64,000 nt of DNA from Rostratula benghalensis (GCA_013399305.1 VXAI01000046.1:5087144-5151143); one strand, 5' to 3'. Counted from the first letter of the stretch, positions 50,481 through 63,808 are shown. Numbers and translations are program-made. The notes: generated by a model not told the origin, from the letters alone.

Positions 50481-52099
50481 AGGTGGGTATTAAGAAGTGC
50501 CCTTCTAAAAAAAAATTACTCAAATTGTATTTTTTTTGTGTGTGCTGAGGTCAACAACCTGCCTGTGGCTTTACAGTGACTGTCACACATCCCCCTTCTC
50601 CCCCCCAGCCCTGGCAGTGGTTGGACTTAGGTCACATCAGCAAATCTCAGCCCAAAGCCTTTCGGCCATCCCGTATCTACTGCCACAGGGAGCCACGGTG
50701 CCCAGTGCTGGGGCTGTGGGTGCCTCACATGGACTTGGGTGGCTCTGGGGACAGGGCTTGGTGTCACCAGGGAGAGACAGCAGTGGCCATTCTCAGCAAT
50801 AACCAACTGCAGGAAACCAGGGGGTGGCTCAGACAAAGTTCCACCAAGGGCTATGCAAGAAATCAAAGCCCTTACTCTGAGGAGGAGGAGGGGGGTGAAG
50901 GGTGCCCAGCACCCCCTCCAGGGTGCCCGGCCATGGCCCCAGCACGAGCTGCCAGGCAGGATCAGGCTGTGATGCACAGGCCAGGCCAGCCCAGCGAGAG
51001 CTACAGCCCTCTGGCACAAACACAGCTCTCATTTCTGACGGTAAAAAAAGTAAAAAAAGAAGGAATCGATGAGAAAGGAGCAGCTGCCGGACTCGCTGCC
51101 TTTAGGCAATGAGAAAACCAAACCAAACCAAAAGCAAAAAGTGTGCCCAAAGCTGGGGCATCCACTGACCCGTCCTCACCACCCTGCTGCTTGGGGACGA
51201 GAGCTCCAAAGTACAACCCCCTTCCCCGGGGGGAAGCTGCCGGACTCACCCCCAGGAGGAGCAGATGGGAACCCTGGGGGTCCCACAGCCTTGGTGCTAA
51301 ACACAGCAGGACCTGCTGGGTGTCTCCAGCTGGGATCAGCGCTGGGAGCAAAGATGCTATTCCAGGTCTGTGCCTGGAAAAGCAGCCTGGGGGCTGTGTG
51401 ATGAGCACAGGGGGGCCATCACACAGCGTCCTCATGATGGGCACAGCCTGCCCCGGCGCAGAAGGAACAGCCCCAGGGAAACCAAACCCAGGTGATAACC
51501 CAAGAGGGAGCCCAGGCTCGGCACCTGGCTTTGCTCCTGAGGCTGCCACTGCCCTCCTGCCCCAAAAGGGTGAGCCACGCGCTTGGCCATGCCCCCCAAA
51601 CTCCCCGCCACTGTCACCATGGGCTGTCCCCTCCTCAGCACCCCGCCACAGGGGTGCCTGGCAGTCGGGGCTGGGCTCCTCGGCACCGAATGATCCGTCT
51701 GCTGTTGCTGACAGCGAGCGAGAGGCAAAAAAAAAATATCCCCGAGTCAGCTATAACCCCCACCTGGCAGCCATAAATTACAGTGCGGGAGACGTTCACC
51801 CTTGAACCAGATGCTTTTGAGAGCATGGAACGACAACGGGCAATTTGGGACCAAGCGAGCCGTATCCCCTGGGCAGGGAAGCACCTCCCCCTGACAGGAC
51901 CATCCCCGCAGGAGCCGACCTTGCTGCGCTGCCGAGGGGCACGCAGGAGCGGGCCTGGACCCAGCAGCACCGGGCAGCCACGCTGGGCTACAGGATGGGC
52001 TGGAGGGGGGGTCAGCCACGGGCTCACCCCCACCCCCAGCTCTGGCCTGGCAGCTTTGCACAAAGCCTCCGAGAGACAGAGCTAGGAGTCAGTGCTCTC

Positions 52100-52320
52100 G
52101 TCTCCTCTAAGCTGCTCCAGCTAAATCAAATTTTATTGAACTTGACTACATTTTAGAGATAAAGACTCCAGGTTTACAAATAAATATTTAACAACCTTTC
52201 CTGCTGCTAAAAGAGTTGCTTATCCAGACCCCAGGCTCTGCACTAAGTGTTCCTGGAGCTATCTGCAAAGCAGCAAAACAAAAGGAGCAGCTTTAATTTG
52301 CCAAACACGTTCCTGCCCAT
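52100..52320. promoter_or_regulatory. Candidate conserved non-coding element in LINGO1 intron
   Basis: AT-rich block with TAAATCAAATTTTATTG and GTTTACAAATAAATATTT, the latter holding forkhead-type GTTTAC and adjacent AATAAATA cores. It is surrounded by GC-rich DNA and free of repeats. Confidence 0.4.
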
Positions 52321-55300
52321 CTCCTCCTCTCTCCATCATTCCCCCTGCGTCCAGTGTGCATTTGTGGGCCCTGATGCTCTGTCCCTCCCTCCTCTTCTTT
52401 TCCCACCCAGTCCCCAGAGTGAGGGGTTGTCCAGTGCCCAGACACGGCCAGGGACGGGTGGAAGCAAGGGCTGGGGAACACGGTGGAGGGGGCAGTTTCC
52501 CTCCTAGGACCTCGCTGCTTCACATGAGTGAAAAGAAACAAAAAAAACCAAATACAAAACCAAACCAAACCAAAAAACCAACAACCAGATTATCCTAAAG
52601 TAAACCCGTGTGAGAAACTGGACCCATTGGACCAGGACCTTACAACCCTGAGCACTGCCAGGGCTGGGTGGTGGGCAGCAGACGGGTGGCTGGAGGCACA
52701 GTGCTGGCCTGGGAGAGGGAAAGCTCCCGCTGCAATTCCGCTAGGACTTTACTAATGGATGGGTGTTAACAAGGGACACAAAAACAAAGAGCTGCCCAGT
52801 GTCCTATCCTGTCCCCAAATCCTCCAGAAGCAGCCCAGGAGGGCATGAGAAGTGGGGGAGGAAAGGGCAGACGCTGAGAAGGATCTTGTGCTCTGTTCAG
52901 GGTGGTGGGGACGCAAGGCAAGGCAATGAACCAGTGCACATTAGCCAGAGGGGAGATCAGTGCTCCCCCCCCCCAGCCCCTCCTCACCCCCCCCAGCCCC
53001 AAGCTGCCCAGGTCACCCACTCCCCTCACCCAGGGGAAAGCGTGACTCTCCAGCAGGAGCTTTTGCTCAGCCTTCCAAAGTATCTGCTTTCAGCTGCTCC
53101 GAGGCAGGAGCCTGGAATAGGTGTGCCGCAACCTGATCTGCTCTGGCAGTTGCTCTGAGGCTGTAAAAGAGCACCAAGAACTATTTAAGATGCAAATCCC
53201 CTTCCGGCACTGACACCGCCTGGCTGGCACCAGATACCCTCAGCAGCCCCCCACCCGACTGCCCGACGGGCTCTTCCACCCACAACGTGGTGCCCCCCAG
53301 TGCTGCAGGGGATTAAGTCAGGGCAGCACCAAGCCAAAGGGCAAGGAGAGCAGAAAGAAGGAGCAAAGGGATGCACAGGGAAGGAAAGAGCTCGCAAGTG
53401 GGCGCAGGGGCTAGGGATGCTGGAAGGGGGAGGCTTTGGTTCAGCCATCCACTGGTTTAGCTCTGGGCTGTGGTTCTGCTTGATCCCACGCTGGGACAGA
53501 TGTGTACACCAGAGGGACAACCAGCAATGGCCCAGAGCCAGCCTGGAGAGTGGTTTTCGGGCTTGGCAGGCAGGTTATTGGAGCAGGGCAGTGGGAAGGA
53601 GGTCCTGGTTGTCTCTGCAGGACGCTGAAGCTCAGAGCAGTTTTTGCTGAGGCTGTTTCTTGCTGCGATCACATCTGTGCTCACCCTCCTCACACCTTTG
53701 CTCCCCCCTTTCTAACTCTCTTTGGCTGCACATGCTTCAGTGCCCCATCAGCAAAGAAAACATCCTGACAAGTGATCAATAAGTAATTGCAAAGGCAGCT
53801 GTGGATGCCGGGGGCGTAAAGCCCTGAGCTAGCAAGAGATAAATGAGGAGTGTAAGGGCGCAGCGCGCCGTGGAGTTCAGGCCTGGCGCCAGCCCCTCTC
53901 CCCTGCTCCTTGGCCGAGGTGGCCGGGACAAGAGCTAATCCCACCGCTGGTTGGTGGTTCGGCGCTTCCCACGTCAGGCAAGACAGGAGGAGGCTGGCTT
54001 TTCTTCTGCTTGCGAAACAAAGAGCAGCAGAGCTGTGTTTGCTGGGAGAAGACTGGGATCCGCCTTGGGACACCAGCGCCAGAGACTTTTTGGGCTGGAT
54101 CGGCCAGAGCATGAGAGAATGGTGCGTGCTGGGAGGCTGGGAAGAACGTGCACCAAATCTCCTCAGGATTCCTGTCTCTGTGGACACGGGCTGGGTCATC
54201 AGGATACTTTAGGTGCTCACCTGAAGGCACCCAGCTCAGCAGGCACCCAAGTGATGAGGAGCATTGGGGAGAGGCAGCTTCAGTATAGCATGAAGGTCTC
54301 TGTAGGTGATTGTCCTTCCCTGTCCATAGCTGTGAAAGGAGGATGGAAAAACCTCGCCCTCTTCTTAGGGGTATGGAAACATTTGTACTGGAGAGGTTAA
54401 AGAAAGGTCTGCCCAACGAGCGTCTTCTGGGAGAGGCGCCAGGGTCACGATGACATTGCGAAGCCACCCCTCGTGCTCTGCCTCGACGTGCCCATGGCCA
54501 GTGAGGAGTCACAGGACGTGGCCATCCCCAAAGCAGCGCCTGCAAAGGCGCTTTGGGGAGAGCCAGGCACTGGTAGCTTGGGCCACTCTCCCCACTCCTC
54601 TTCACACAGGGAGAAAACCGCCTTCGCCTCCCAGCCCAGCCATGCCTGGCAGCTTCCCCTTCTTGTTGCACTGGAGGGATTGTTTTTTCCTGAAAATGGG
54701 CTTGAGTGGTACCCAACATCTTTTCTGCTCCTCTGAGCTCCCCAGGAGTGCCCCAAGCAACCCCGGCACCATCGAGGGCCCTGCCCTGGGCAGCAGGGGT
54801 GGATTTTGGACTGGAGAATGGGGGACAGCCCAGGCGGCTCGGCTGCCTTGCCCCCCCGGCTCCGCACGCCCCGGTGCTGCTGGGGTGGGTGGCTCTGGGT
54901 GGCTCAGCACCCTGTCAGGGCGCTGCTGAATCAGCTGGAGCACAGCTGGATGGTGCCTGTGCTAAACCCAGCCTTTCTGTCAGGGGCAGAACACCGCCTG
55001 ATCTAGCATAAAAGCGGCTGGTTCAAAGTCACCCCGCTGCCAGAGCACGTTTCCTCCAGAGCAGGAGCAGATGGCATTTCTGTACGGGGCCACCACGGTC
55101 AAGTGACCGGTGGCTTCCCGTCTGCCCCAAGCCCAGGCACCAGCCCCCAGGAACAGTCCCTGTGTTGTGGCCAGTGCCAGTGCCAGCATCCCAGCAGCGA
55201 GGTGGGCAAGCCCTGCAGCCTGAGCGGCTACTCCTGGCAATCCCAATGCACAAACCACACCTGGGGGCACCACAAAGGGCCCGGCAGGGATGGCTGTCTG

Positions 55301-56359
55301 GCATCAAGACAAGCTTCTCCCTCCCCACCGCTCCCTGCCTGGGGACATCCCGTCCCCTCCAGCCATCAGCCTCTGCCCAAAGGTGTCCCCATGGCTCTGC
55401 AGTGCCCTGGAGCTCTGCTCAGCACCCAGAGCAGAAAACCAGGGCCCCAAGCAGAGATGGGGGAGATCCTCCAGCACCTTCTGCCCTCCTTTGCCCAGGG
55501 CTGGCTCAGCAGGAGATCAAATGCCAAACCACCCCGACATCCTGGCCCCATGAGGAACCTCACTCCACAGGGGCATAAGGGGACGCCAGAAAAGCTTTCC
55601 CTACCTCCAATAGCCACAGGTCCAAGCTGTGATGTCCCCACCATGTCCCTGCCACTGCTTGAAGGTGGAAACCCCAGATCAAAGTCCCTAACGCTGCAGA
55701 GCCACAGCAAGCGGGGACCAGGGAGTGTGTCACGAGCCTGTAGTGCTACAGAGCAATGCTGCTGCCAGCGACTGGCCACGTTCCTCACTTTTAATTTAAG
55801 CTTAGACCACACTGAGGGCACCACTTCTGTTCCCCTGCCACATCCCCTCAATACCCCTGCGACCGGTGCAGGATGCCTAGAAAAGTACAAGGGCTGCTCC
55901 AGAACGCTGTGTCTTCCCCTGGAAACCTTTGGGATAATAGCGAGAGGACTTCAGAGGACATAAACCCGGCAGCTCTGCTGACTCCAAGGAAACCTGCTGA
56001 TTTACCTCCCTTTAGGACCGGCCCTGATATTTTTACTCTGCTGCCTAAAATAAGCGGCCTCAGAAGCCTTTTGTGAGAGGCCGACAGCAACCCAGCAAAG
56101 ATGGCTCTGTGGTAGCCCGTTGGTGAGATGAGCCACGTAGGACAACGAGGGGACACCGTGCTGCCAGGACCAATGGCCTCACAATCTCTGGGTGGCATCG
56201 GCAGAGCTGTCCCTGCCCGCAGGGACGCAGGGGCAGGGCAGGGGCACGGCTGTGTTTCAAGGCACCGTGAGAGATGAGAGCCCTGTCTTCTCCATCCACC
56301 TCCTTTCCCGACTCTTCCTTCCCGCAAGCCTCACTCTCTCCCCCCCTCCCCCCACCCAA

Positions 56360-56660
56360 GTTATTATTAAGTTTTGTTCACATCATAACAAATTTAGTGC
56401 AGCAGGAATTTCCAGAAAGAGAGGAGTGGAGAAAATAGGGAGCCAAAGAAAGAATGAGTGATGGCAAACGTGGAGAGAAGATTCCTCTTCCCAGCCTGGC
56501 TTTCTCTGTGCTGCTTTTACATAGATAATTCTTTTTTCTTTCCCCCCTTTCTCGCCTGTTTGATTTTTGCATTATTTATGGCTTGTCTTCAGGGCCTGTA
56601 TTTGCTGTTATTGTTTCATTCAACAATAAAATAGATTAGATAAAAACAAACTGTGCTGAG
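56360..56660. promoter_or_regulatory. Candidate conserved non-coding element in LINGO1 intron
   Basis: An AT-rich island with TTATTATTAAG, ACATCATAACAAAT, CATTATTTATGG and TTCAACAATAAAATAG motifs, separated by a short purine-rich patch. The last part also holds an AATAAA on the + strand, but no + strand gene lies upstream of it. Confidence 0.35.
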
Positions 56661-57479
56661 CCACGGCTGAGCCCGCCTGTCCTGCAGTCAGCCCCACCCC
56701 AGCAGCCGGGCACAGCACAGGTAACACGGGTGCGAGCGGCTGGGCAGGACCATCCAGAGGGGGACCAGGGGTCACTGCCTCACCAACCCCTTCCCAACCC
56801 CAAATCCCTAACAGCAGGGAGGTGCCACGGGATGTGGTTTGGCCAGGATTTGGGCTCCGGGTGCTGCCACCCCTGCAGACAACAGACAACCTCTGCAGGT
56901 ACAGGGGCTGCGCACAGAACTCCTGGGGTCCCAAGGACTGCACTGCACCCAAACCCCAGTTTCCTACCCCCAAGCAAAGGCGGCAAAATGCTGGTTGAGA
57001 GAAGAAAACAAAGCACTGGAAACTCGGGGTGGTTTGGGGGCAATTTCAGGAAATCCAATGCACTGATTTCAGCCGAGCCAGCGCTGGCAGTGAGCGCTGT
57101 GCCCCAGCAAATCTCAGCCCTTGGGCACACTTTGGGAACACGCTGGGGAGGAGCTCAGTGCAGGGCGGGCAGTGCTGCCCCGTGGCTGAGAAGCAGCTGG
57201 AAAAGGGGCAAAAAGCACGGTGGGTTTAATGCCCACGATACAGGGTGTCAGCACACGGGCAGCCTCAGCTGTGCTGCGGGGAGCTGCGCCGTTCCCTGGC
57301 TTTTTCTGTCTTCCAGCAGGTGACTGCGCTGATCCCAGGGGCACAGAGAAAAAAAGAGGGATCCACTGTAGGGATGGAGCGGTTCCCCCGCTGCCCTGGA
57401 TGGAGGGCTGCTTTGGGGGGGAGTTTTTGTGTTTTGCTAGAGCTGTAAGAGATGCTTTCCACCTTTTCCTCCTTCTCCC

Positions 57480-57700
57480 CAGTGATGTTGATAATAATAA
57501 TACCGAGCCTGCACTGTGGGCTGTATGTGAGAACAAAAGCAATCACGGGGAAATACAGTGCAGAGAAATTAAATCGGAAATGCAAGGCCAGGGTTTCCAT
57601 TTCGGTTCAGCTTCTGTATCGTTTCCCATTGAAAAGGATAAACAGGCTGAGCACAAATCAGTTTAATGGCAGCACCTAATGGCAGCGCAATTCCATGTTT
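57480..57700. promoter_or_regulatory. Candidate conserved non-coding element in LINGO1 intron
   Basis: Non-repetitive sequence of moderate AT content with GATAATAATAATACC, AGAAATTAAATCGG, GGATAAACAGG (a forkhead-like core) and CAGTTTAATGGC. The flanks on both sides are GC-rich. No coding signal is present. Confidence 0.35.
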
Positions 57701-58109
57701 CCCGGAGCAAATCGTAGCTCAAGCCCAAAGCGACAGCGTGACACGCAGCACGCCAGCTCCATGGGACAGCCACACCATGGCACAGCCCCAACTGAGTGCT
57801 GGGGGGTCACCAGGGCCCCCACAGGACGTGCCACCCTCAGCAGCAGTGCTGAAATAAGCGGCTTTATCGAGGCACAAGAGCGGGGCTGGTGTCCGGGCTT
57901 GGGGATGCCGGTGGACCCTTCCCTGCACAATTCCCAGCATCGCCAGGCTCACGTTTAGGGTTGGACCATATAAATTGGGCTCTCCCCAGCCTGAAGGGGC
58001 AGTAGGAAGTCAGGGTTTGGGTACAGGAGGGAGAGGTTTGCCCACGTGCCTGTGCAGGGGGTAAGAAGAGCCCCTTGAGAGTGCTCAGACTTTGCTTGCC
58101 ACTCCCAGA

Positions 58110-58370
58110 TTGCCTCCAAGGTCTAAATCAGTTGTTTCCCATTTCACACTTGACATCTCAAATCCAAACAATGAGCTGAAAGAATAGATCACGTCAAAAT
58201 ATTTCTGCTTCTCCCTCCTACGAGAATTCCCCATCAGAGACCAATCCAATTAAGGTGCTGGTTATGAAATTAACCATAATTACAAGAGCGATATTTAATG
58301 TTTTGCATTCTGATGAAGAAACAGAAAGGAAACGACCAAAAATAATAAGACTGTGGGTCCTACTGAGATA
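58110..58370. promoter_or_regulatory. Candidate conserved non-coding element in LINGO1 intron
   Basis: AT-rich, non-repetitive block with CAATTAAGG, CATAATTACAAG and GATATTTAATG in a GC-rich surround. No reading frame or known repeat explains it. It resembles vertebrate neural enhancer sequence in composition only. Confidence 0.4.
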
Positions 58371-60724
58371 ACTAAGAGCAACGTGGGGTGGTGGAGAGCA
58401 AGGGCTGTCAGGGGAACAAGGGCTATGGGGGATAGCAGGGGCTGGGCTGCACCATGGGTGCCCAGCCCAGGGACCCCACAGCAGCAAAGGCAGGGGCTGG
58501 GTGCTCATGGGCACATCCCTCGGGGACCAGCCTGTCCCCAGAGCAGGGGACCAGCCCAGCCTGATGGCTGCCAGCAGGTATTTTGCCATTTGAGCATCAC
58601 TCAGATGGTGCTGGGCTGCAGGAACCATGTCTTGGGATGCACAGCTCAGTCCTGCACCTCCTCACCCTGTCCCCACTCTCAGCAGGGACCCTCTAGCTCA
58701 CCCACAGGGCTGTCCCCAGCTCAGGACACCAACCTCAGCCCTGAGACAAGGGAGCTGCAGTGGGCAAAGCCTTTAGGACACATGGGTCCTCCTCTGAAGC
58801 CCAGGGGAATCATGTCCATGTGTGGATACATGCCCACTGCAGGATGCCATGGGCACTGAAAGGCTGACTGACTTATAGAGACACATGAAAAAAATATGGA
58901 AAAAAACATGCAGAATGGTTAAACAGAAGCCATTTCTGCGCTTAACCAGGAGAATCATTGAAACCAAGCCAAGCTCCCCAGCTCCTGTGAGAGGGATGCT
59001 GACCTGCTGCCCAGCCCAATCCCATGCTAACAGAGCTGCTGTTTGCATGGGGCACGGAGCCACGGAGGGCAGGGGACGGTGGCTGAGGTGTCAGTGAGGC
59101 CAGAGGGAGGGCTGAGCTGCTGGTGGGGCTCACAGCAGGGCTCCCCCAACATGGCCACGCTGTTGGCTGTCCACCATTACCCTCCGTGCATCCTCTTGGC
59201 ACAGAGGGTAAGGCATGGCCTGGATGGGTTCTGTCCCTCCTAACTGCTCCTCCCACGAGGTGGGAAGCAACCAGGTCTTGCCCCAGCATGGCCATTAACT
59301 CCAGTGCTGTGGGGTTTCTGCTCAAGCTGGGTGCTCCCCCTGCTGTGTCCCCTTCCTGAGCCAGCCAGCCTGACCTGCTGCTCTCGGGGATGGAGGGAGC
59401 CTCATGTTCTCCACCCAGGCCAAGGAGGAGATGAGGCCCTCCATGGCATTTATTAGCATTTATTCCATGGCCTGGGTCAAGCTGACAATTAACACTGCCT
59501 GCTAAGACAGGGCCACCTTTGTGTGCCCTGTCTTTCTCCTGGCTTCCCGTGCCAAGGAGGGGGGCAGAGGCCACGCTGTGCTGCTGACAGCACTCCTGGG
59601 GTTGGGGAAGCACTGGGGGAACGGGGGGCACAGCTAGTGTTTCTCCCCTTCCCCAAGCCTGCCCTATCCTTGGATGCTCCTCCCTCTGTATTGCACATAC
59701 CCTGACACCATCCCAAAGGCTGCATGCTCAAACAGCCACCAAAACTGGCTGTTAGTAAGACATGTCCCCAGCTGGGGTCACAGGGAGTGGGGACACACTG
59801 CAAAAGCAGGGAAATCTCTCTCTGTGCAGCCATTCCTGTCTGCATACTCCAATTTTCACTCCCCCAGACAGAGAGAGAGAGAAGGGGGGGAAAAAAAAAT
59901 GGGCTTGGAAGAAAATTGAGGCCATGGCCTTCAGTTGCTTTCTCCCTTGATTTTTTTTTTGGGTTGTTTGATTTGAGTTAAGCATGTGTAGCCCTCTTCT
60001 CTCTCACCTCAGCCTTCCTCGCTACCTGACAAGCTCTTCTGGCGCTTTTCCCACCAAAAGCCATTTCTGCTCATGGCAGGATAAACCCCGCTCCCTTCGC
60101 TTCTCGGGGTTTGGCAGAGGAGGGAGGAGAGCTGCTGACTCAGTGCATCGCATGTGTCGGAGACCCGGGCAAACACCCTCCTTCGCCAAGCTGTGCCGTG
60201 ACTTGCACCACCGTCTGTGCCCTCCTCTCACAGGCCCCAAATCTCTGCCACGGTGGCCGGTGTCAGCTATAACGGGTGAATATGGGGACGCTGGGCGGTC
60301 AGCCTGTACCGTAGAAGGAGAGTCAATAGGAGCCAAGGGTCCACCCCAGGGACAGCACTGCCCAAGGGCCCACAAGCCAAGGGGGAACCCAAGGGCTGGC
60401 AGAGCTCGGCTGAGGTGACATCAAAAAGCGTCTCTCTCCACCAGTTTCCACGTCTGAAACTTCACAAACACACACCCCACACCCCCCCATTTTCCACCAC
60501 GACGTTGACAGAGATGTGCCAATTGCAAACATGTCCTCCCTAGCCTTGAGGGGACGGGTCCAACCCCCAGCCCTGACACAGGTATCACCCCCAGAGCTGT
60601 CACAGCAGCCCCCATCCGAGAGCCATCCAACACCCCCAGGGTCCACCACCGCCCAGCACGTGACAACCACATACACGAGGCAACACCTGATGGAGTGCAC
60701 CAATCCTCATCGAACCACGATAGG

Positions 60725-61090
60725 TTCGGTTGTCCTTTATAATTCAGCAACTGTAATTACACTATAATTACACTGTAATTCTGGCGTTATTATTCAGTGA
60801 TTTATCAACCTTGGGCGTTAAAACTCAAGTTACCGGATTTTATACTTCTTACATCCATCAAGCAGTATAAACTTCAGCATCATTACAGTGACTGTATTAA
60901 GTAGGAAACTAAAGGAATAATAAGTCCTGAATTATTCAGTCATGCTGTTAACCTTCCAGTGATATGAAACAGTGGTAATTAGAGGTATCACAGAGTAATT
61001 ACGTTATAGGTGTAGAGTAACTGCAGCACGGTACGGTATTACAGAAGTGTAACCGTTCGTTTTGTAATTAATCCTTCCACAGAAAGGCTT
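60725..61090. promoter_or_regulatory. Candidate intronic enhancer: AT-rich island with many TAATTA sites
   Basis: An abrupt AT-rich block of about 360 bases in GC-rich intron DNA. It contains at least six TAATTA or GTAATT homeodomain core motifs. Three form an 11-base periodic array at 60752-60784 (TGTAATTACAC, TATAATTACAC, TGTAATTCT). It is free of repeats and open frames. Its position, about 3 kb inside the intron from the start exon, fits a LINGO1 enhancer. The function is inferred. Confidence 0.5.
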
Positions 61091-63594
61091 GGAAAACCTG
61101 ACTCTTCCCCAGGTGCTGTAAACTCGGCTCCACCACCTCCTCCAGCCGCTTCCTGCCCATCCCATGGGAGCCTCAGTGCAAGCTGGGGCTGCCCGAGCAC
61201 CCGGTGCCCCTGCCCAGCTCGGAGCTGCTGGCTGGGTGCTTACAGCTGAGAGAGAAGCCCCTTTTTGCTATGGGGTAACCTGCAAAGTCCCCACCAGGGA
61301 CACTGCTGCCTCGAGAGAGTGTCTGTTCCCATCCCAGAGCGGGAGGGCCTGGCTATAGGGAAAACTGCCCCAGCGTGTCTGCAGGAAGGCATAGAAGCTT
61401 TAGCCTGGGGACACATCTCCATCATGCTCGCCAGCCTTGCTAGGCTGAGAGCTTCAGAGACCACTGCTCCTCGGTGGTGTGAAGCCACTGAGATGCCATG
61501 CTCCAGGAAGGAGCCAGGAGCAGCAGGGGAGAAGGCACGGGCAGCCCAGGCATCTCCTCCCACCAGCCCCAGCCCAGGCTGCTGGGTTGGGCAGGGGGCT
61601 GAGAGGGGCTTTGTGTACCTGGAGAGTGAACCTTCCCCTCGGCTCCGTGGCACCTGGGACAGGCACGGGGCACTACTGGCCACTTGCCTTTGTGAGAGGT
61701 CCAGGAGAAGGACAAGGCATACACTTGAAATGGGGGGAGTGGATGGAGAGGAAGGGGGTCAAGCAAAGAGGTATGAGCTGTGGTGGCGTGGGGCCAGAAT
61801 TTGGGGTGGGGATGGGTTGGGCAGTGCAGGCAGTCCTGGTAAGGTCCTTGCAGCCCCCGTACCGGAGGGGTGGCTGGAGGCACAGCGCTGCTGCTGCTTC
61901 ACGGCCGTCTCCGGCAGGCGTGAAGGTCAGGTCAGGGCTGCTGCAGGTGGCAGAGTGGGGAGGAGAGGGTTAAGGCTGGCAGGAGGGCTGGGATGGGGAT
62001 GTGGAAGGGCTATCATTTCAGAGCTGGGCTCTGGTAGGTGGTGCAGAGGAAGGGGAGATGGAAGGAGAAGGGGGAAGGAGCAGTTCTGTGGAGCTGGGGA
62101 TGCCTGAACTGCTCTGCCCGTGCTCCCCCCGCGGGCTGAGATGCTGGAGAACAGTGTGGGCTGGGGGCGAGCGTGGGGCTGTCACACTGGTCCCCTGCTG
62201 CCAGTGGGTAGAGAATCGCTTACTGGAGAGGGCGTTTGCTGTGGAAGGACCATGGATGGTGACTGCTTGGGCAAGGTGGCAGCTGTGCTAGTGACAGGCA
62301 GAGAGAGGCAGCAGAGCCTGGGTTTTGCCAACCAGCACGCACCCACGGCAAGAAGACCTGATCCCACCGGTGCCCACACTCACCCACCGTCCCTCCTCCC
62401 TCCTCCCCTCCCTCCCAGTGCGAATCACTTTCACAGCACCAACACACCCATCGCTTCTCCGAGGTGGCACCTCCAGCACCTGGAGCAGACCGTGCCTCTG
62501 CCCTTCTCCCGGAGCTATTTATACAGGCAAAGCGCAAGGTGAAAAAATCCGATAACCTACACACGGTATCAGAGAGCAACAAGCAATGGCATTGCCCTCC
62601 CACAGCCCTCCTGGCCAGCAGGCTCTCGGGCATCCTGGCAATCTCAGCTGCCCTGCACAGCCCCTTCAACGATAAGCTTTTCTTTTTTCTGCCAGAACCC
62701 GACTGATGACTGAACCCATGCTGACAGACCGACCCTCCCCAGCATCTCCAGTTCTCCAGGCTGGAGCCTGTGCATGGGGCTGAGCCCAGGCGGGGAGGGG
62801 AGGACGGACCCTTCAGTGCTCCCACATGGGGAATCACCCCATCCAGCAGCAACTCCCTACAGTCCCAACTCACCCACCTCCAGGCTGGGGAGCTGGCAAA
62901 GGAGGGGTGAGCCCCTGCCACAAAAAATTACTCCCCACGGCTCCTGCCTGGGGAGCTCTCCCTGCCTGTATTTAACCCTTCACAGACAGAGGGCTGATTA
63001 CTCCTCTTGAATTAACCCTTGCTGGCTGGGGAGCAGGGCTTGTGGGCTGATCCCCCTGCTCCCCAGCAAGCCCTGGCAGGTACCGCTATCCCGGCCATAC
63101 CCTACCTGAATATGTAATCTGCTCCGGGCTGGCTAACTCATCTGCTCAGCTCCCGAGGGGAAGAGGAGGGTTCCCACATCAGGATTTGCAGCTCTGCGCT
63201 CGCCTCAGCACCACCGAGCCCCAGCCCTTGGCTGGGCGAGTCAAGCCAACCTCGGGTGGCCGGGATCCCAACCCCGCACGGCAGCCCCGCACTGGCTGCA
63301 AGCTGTCCTTCCCGCAGGGGCTGAAGGGGCTGCGGGGAAAGGCAGGGGAGAGGCGGGGGTGCTGGGGAGGAGACCAGCGGAGGGAAAACGCCCGAGCAGA
63401 GCAGGGCGGTGGAGGAGGCAGGATCAGCACCGGCGGGGCTGGAGGACGGCAGGGCCCGGGGCCGCACACCCAGCGGAGGGCAGCCCCCAGCCCCGCTGTG
63501 CCTTCCTTGCCCGGCGATACCCGCACCGCTCCCCGCGACCCGGACCCGCACCCCGCGGCGCGGTGCAAACCCAGCACCGGCGGGCACCCGCTGC

Positions 63595-63595
63595 G

Positions 63596-63644
<49 letters not shown>

Positions 63645-63650
63645 GCACAT
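63595..63650. repeat. AC/GT microsatellite, interrupted
   Basis: About 56 bases of AC dinucleotides, broken once by ATAT and ending in ACGCAC. It lies about 155 bases inside the intron from the LINGO1 donor and within the CpG island. Alternating purine-pyrimidine DNA of this length can adopt Z-form and is usually length-polymorphic. Confidence 0.97.
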
Positions 63651-63799
63651 CCCGCGCCCTTCCCAGTGCACGCACGAAGTTCCCAGCCGGGCACCTCCGA
63701 GCATCGGCGCGGGTCCGGCCCGGGGGGGATAGAGCCCCCCAGTTCTCCGCACCGCCGGTACCGCCAGCCCCGCTCCCCCCGCTCCAGCATCCCCTTCTC

Positions 63800-63808
63800 G
63801 CTTACCTG
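63800..63808 (-). other. LINGO1 intron 5' splice site
   Basis: The minus strand reads CAG|GTAAGCG, with the exon ending at 63806 and the intron GT at 63804-63805. This is close to the consensus donor. It is the only placement that joins an upstream ATG in frame to the main exon and reproduces the known LINGO1 N-terminus. Confidence 0.88.

Larger units (their letters stand above)
47856..63805 (-). other. LINGO1: LINGO1 intron between start exon and main exon (15,950 bp)
   Basis: This is non-coding sequence between donor 63805 and acceptor 47856. It contains a CR1 3' tip at 47963-48080, a decayed tandem array at 48815-49070, and AT-rich islands near 49.8, 50.3, 52.2, 56.5, 57.6, 58.2 and 60.9 kb inside otherwise GC-rich, pyrimidine- or purine-biased DNA. 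No other coding exon is recognisable on either strand. The stretches 51000-52080, 52330-56350 and 61100-63100 show only GC-rich sequence with frames rich in Pro, Ser, Gly and Ala and without domain features. Confidence 0.85.

Noticed and set aside
53877..54719. 280-codon minus-strand frame in the intron
   Set aside because: No domain, biased composition, and equal-length competing frames on the other strand.
55103..55963. 286-codon plus-strand frame inside the LINGO1 intron
   Set aside because: GC-rich, Ser/Pro/Gly-biased, overlapped by long frames on the opposite strand, no domain or signal, and no splice or promoter context.
61265..62107. 280-codon plus-strand frame inside the LINGO1 intron
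   Set aside because: Gly/Arg/Ala-rich frame produced by G-rich DNA, overlapping minus-strand frames, with no recognisable protein features.
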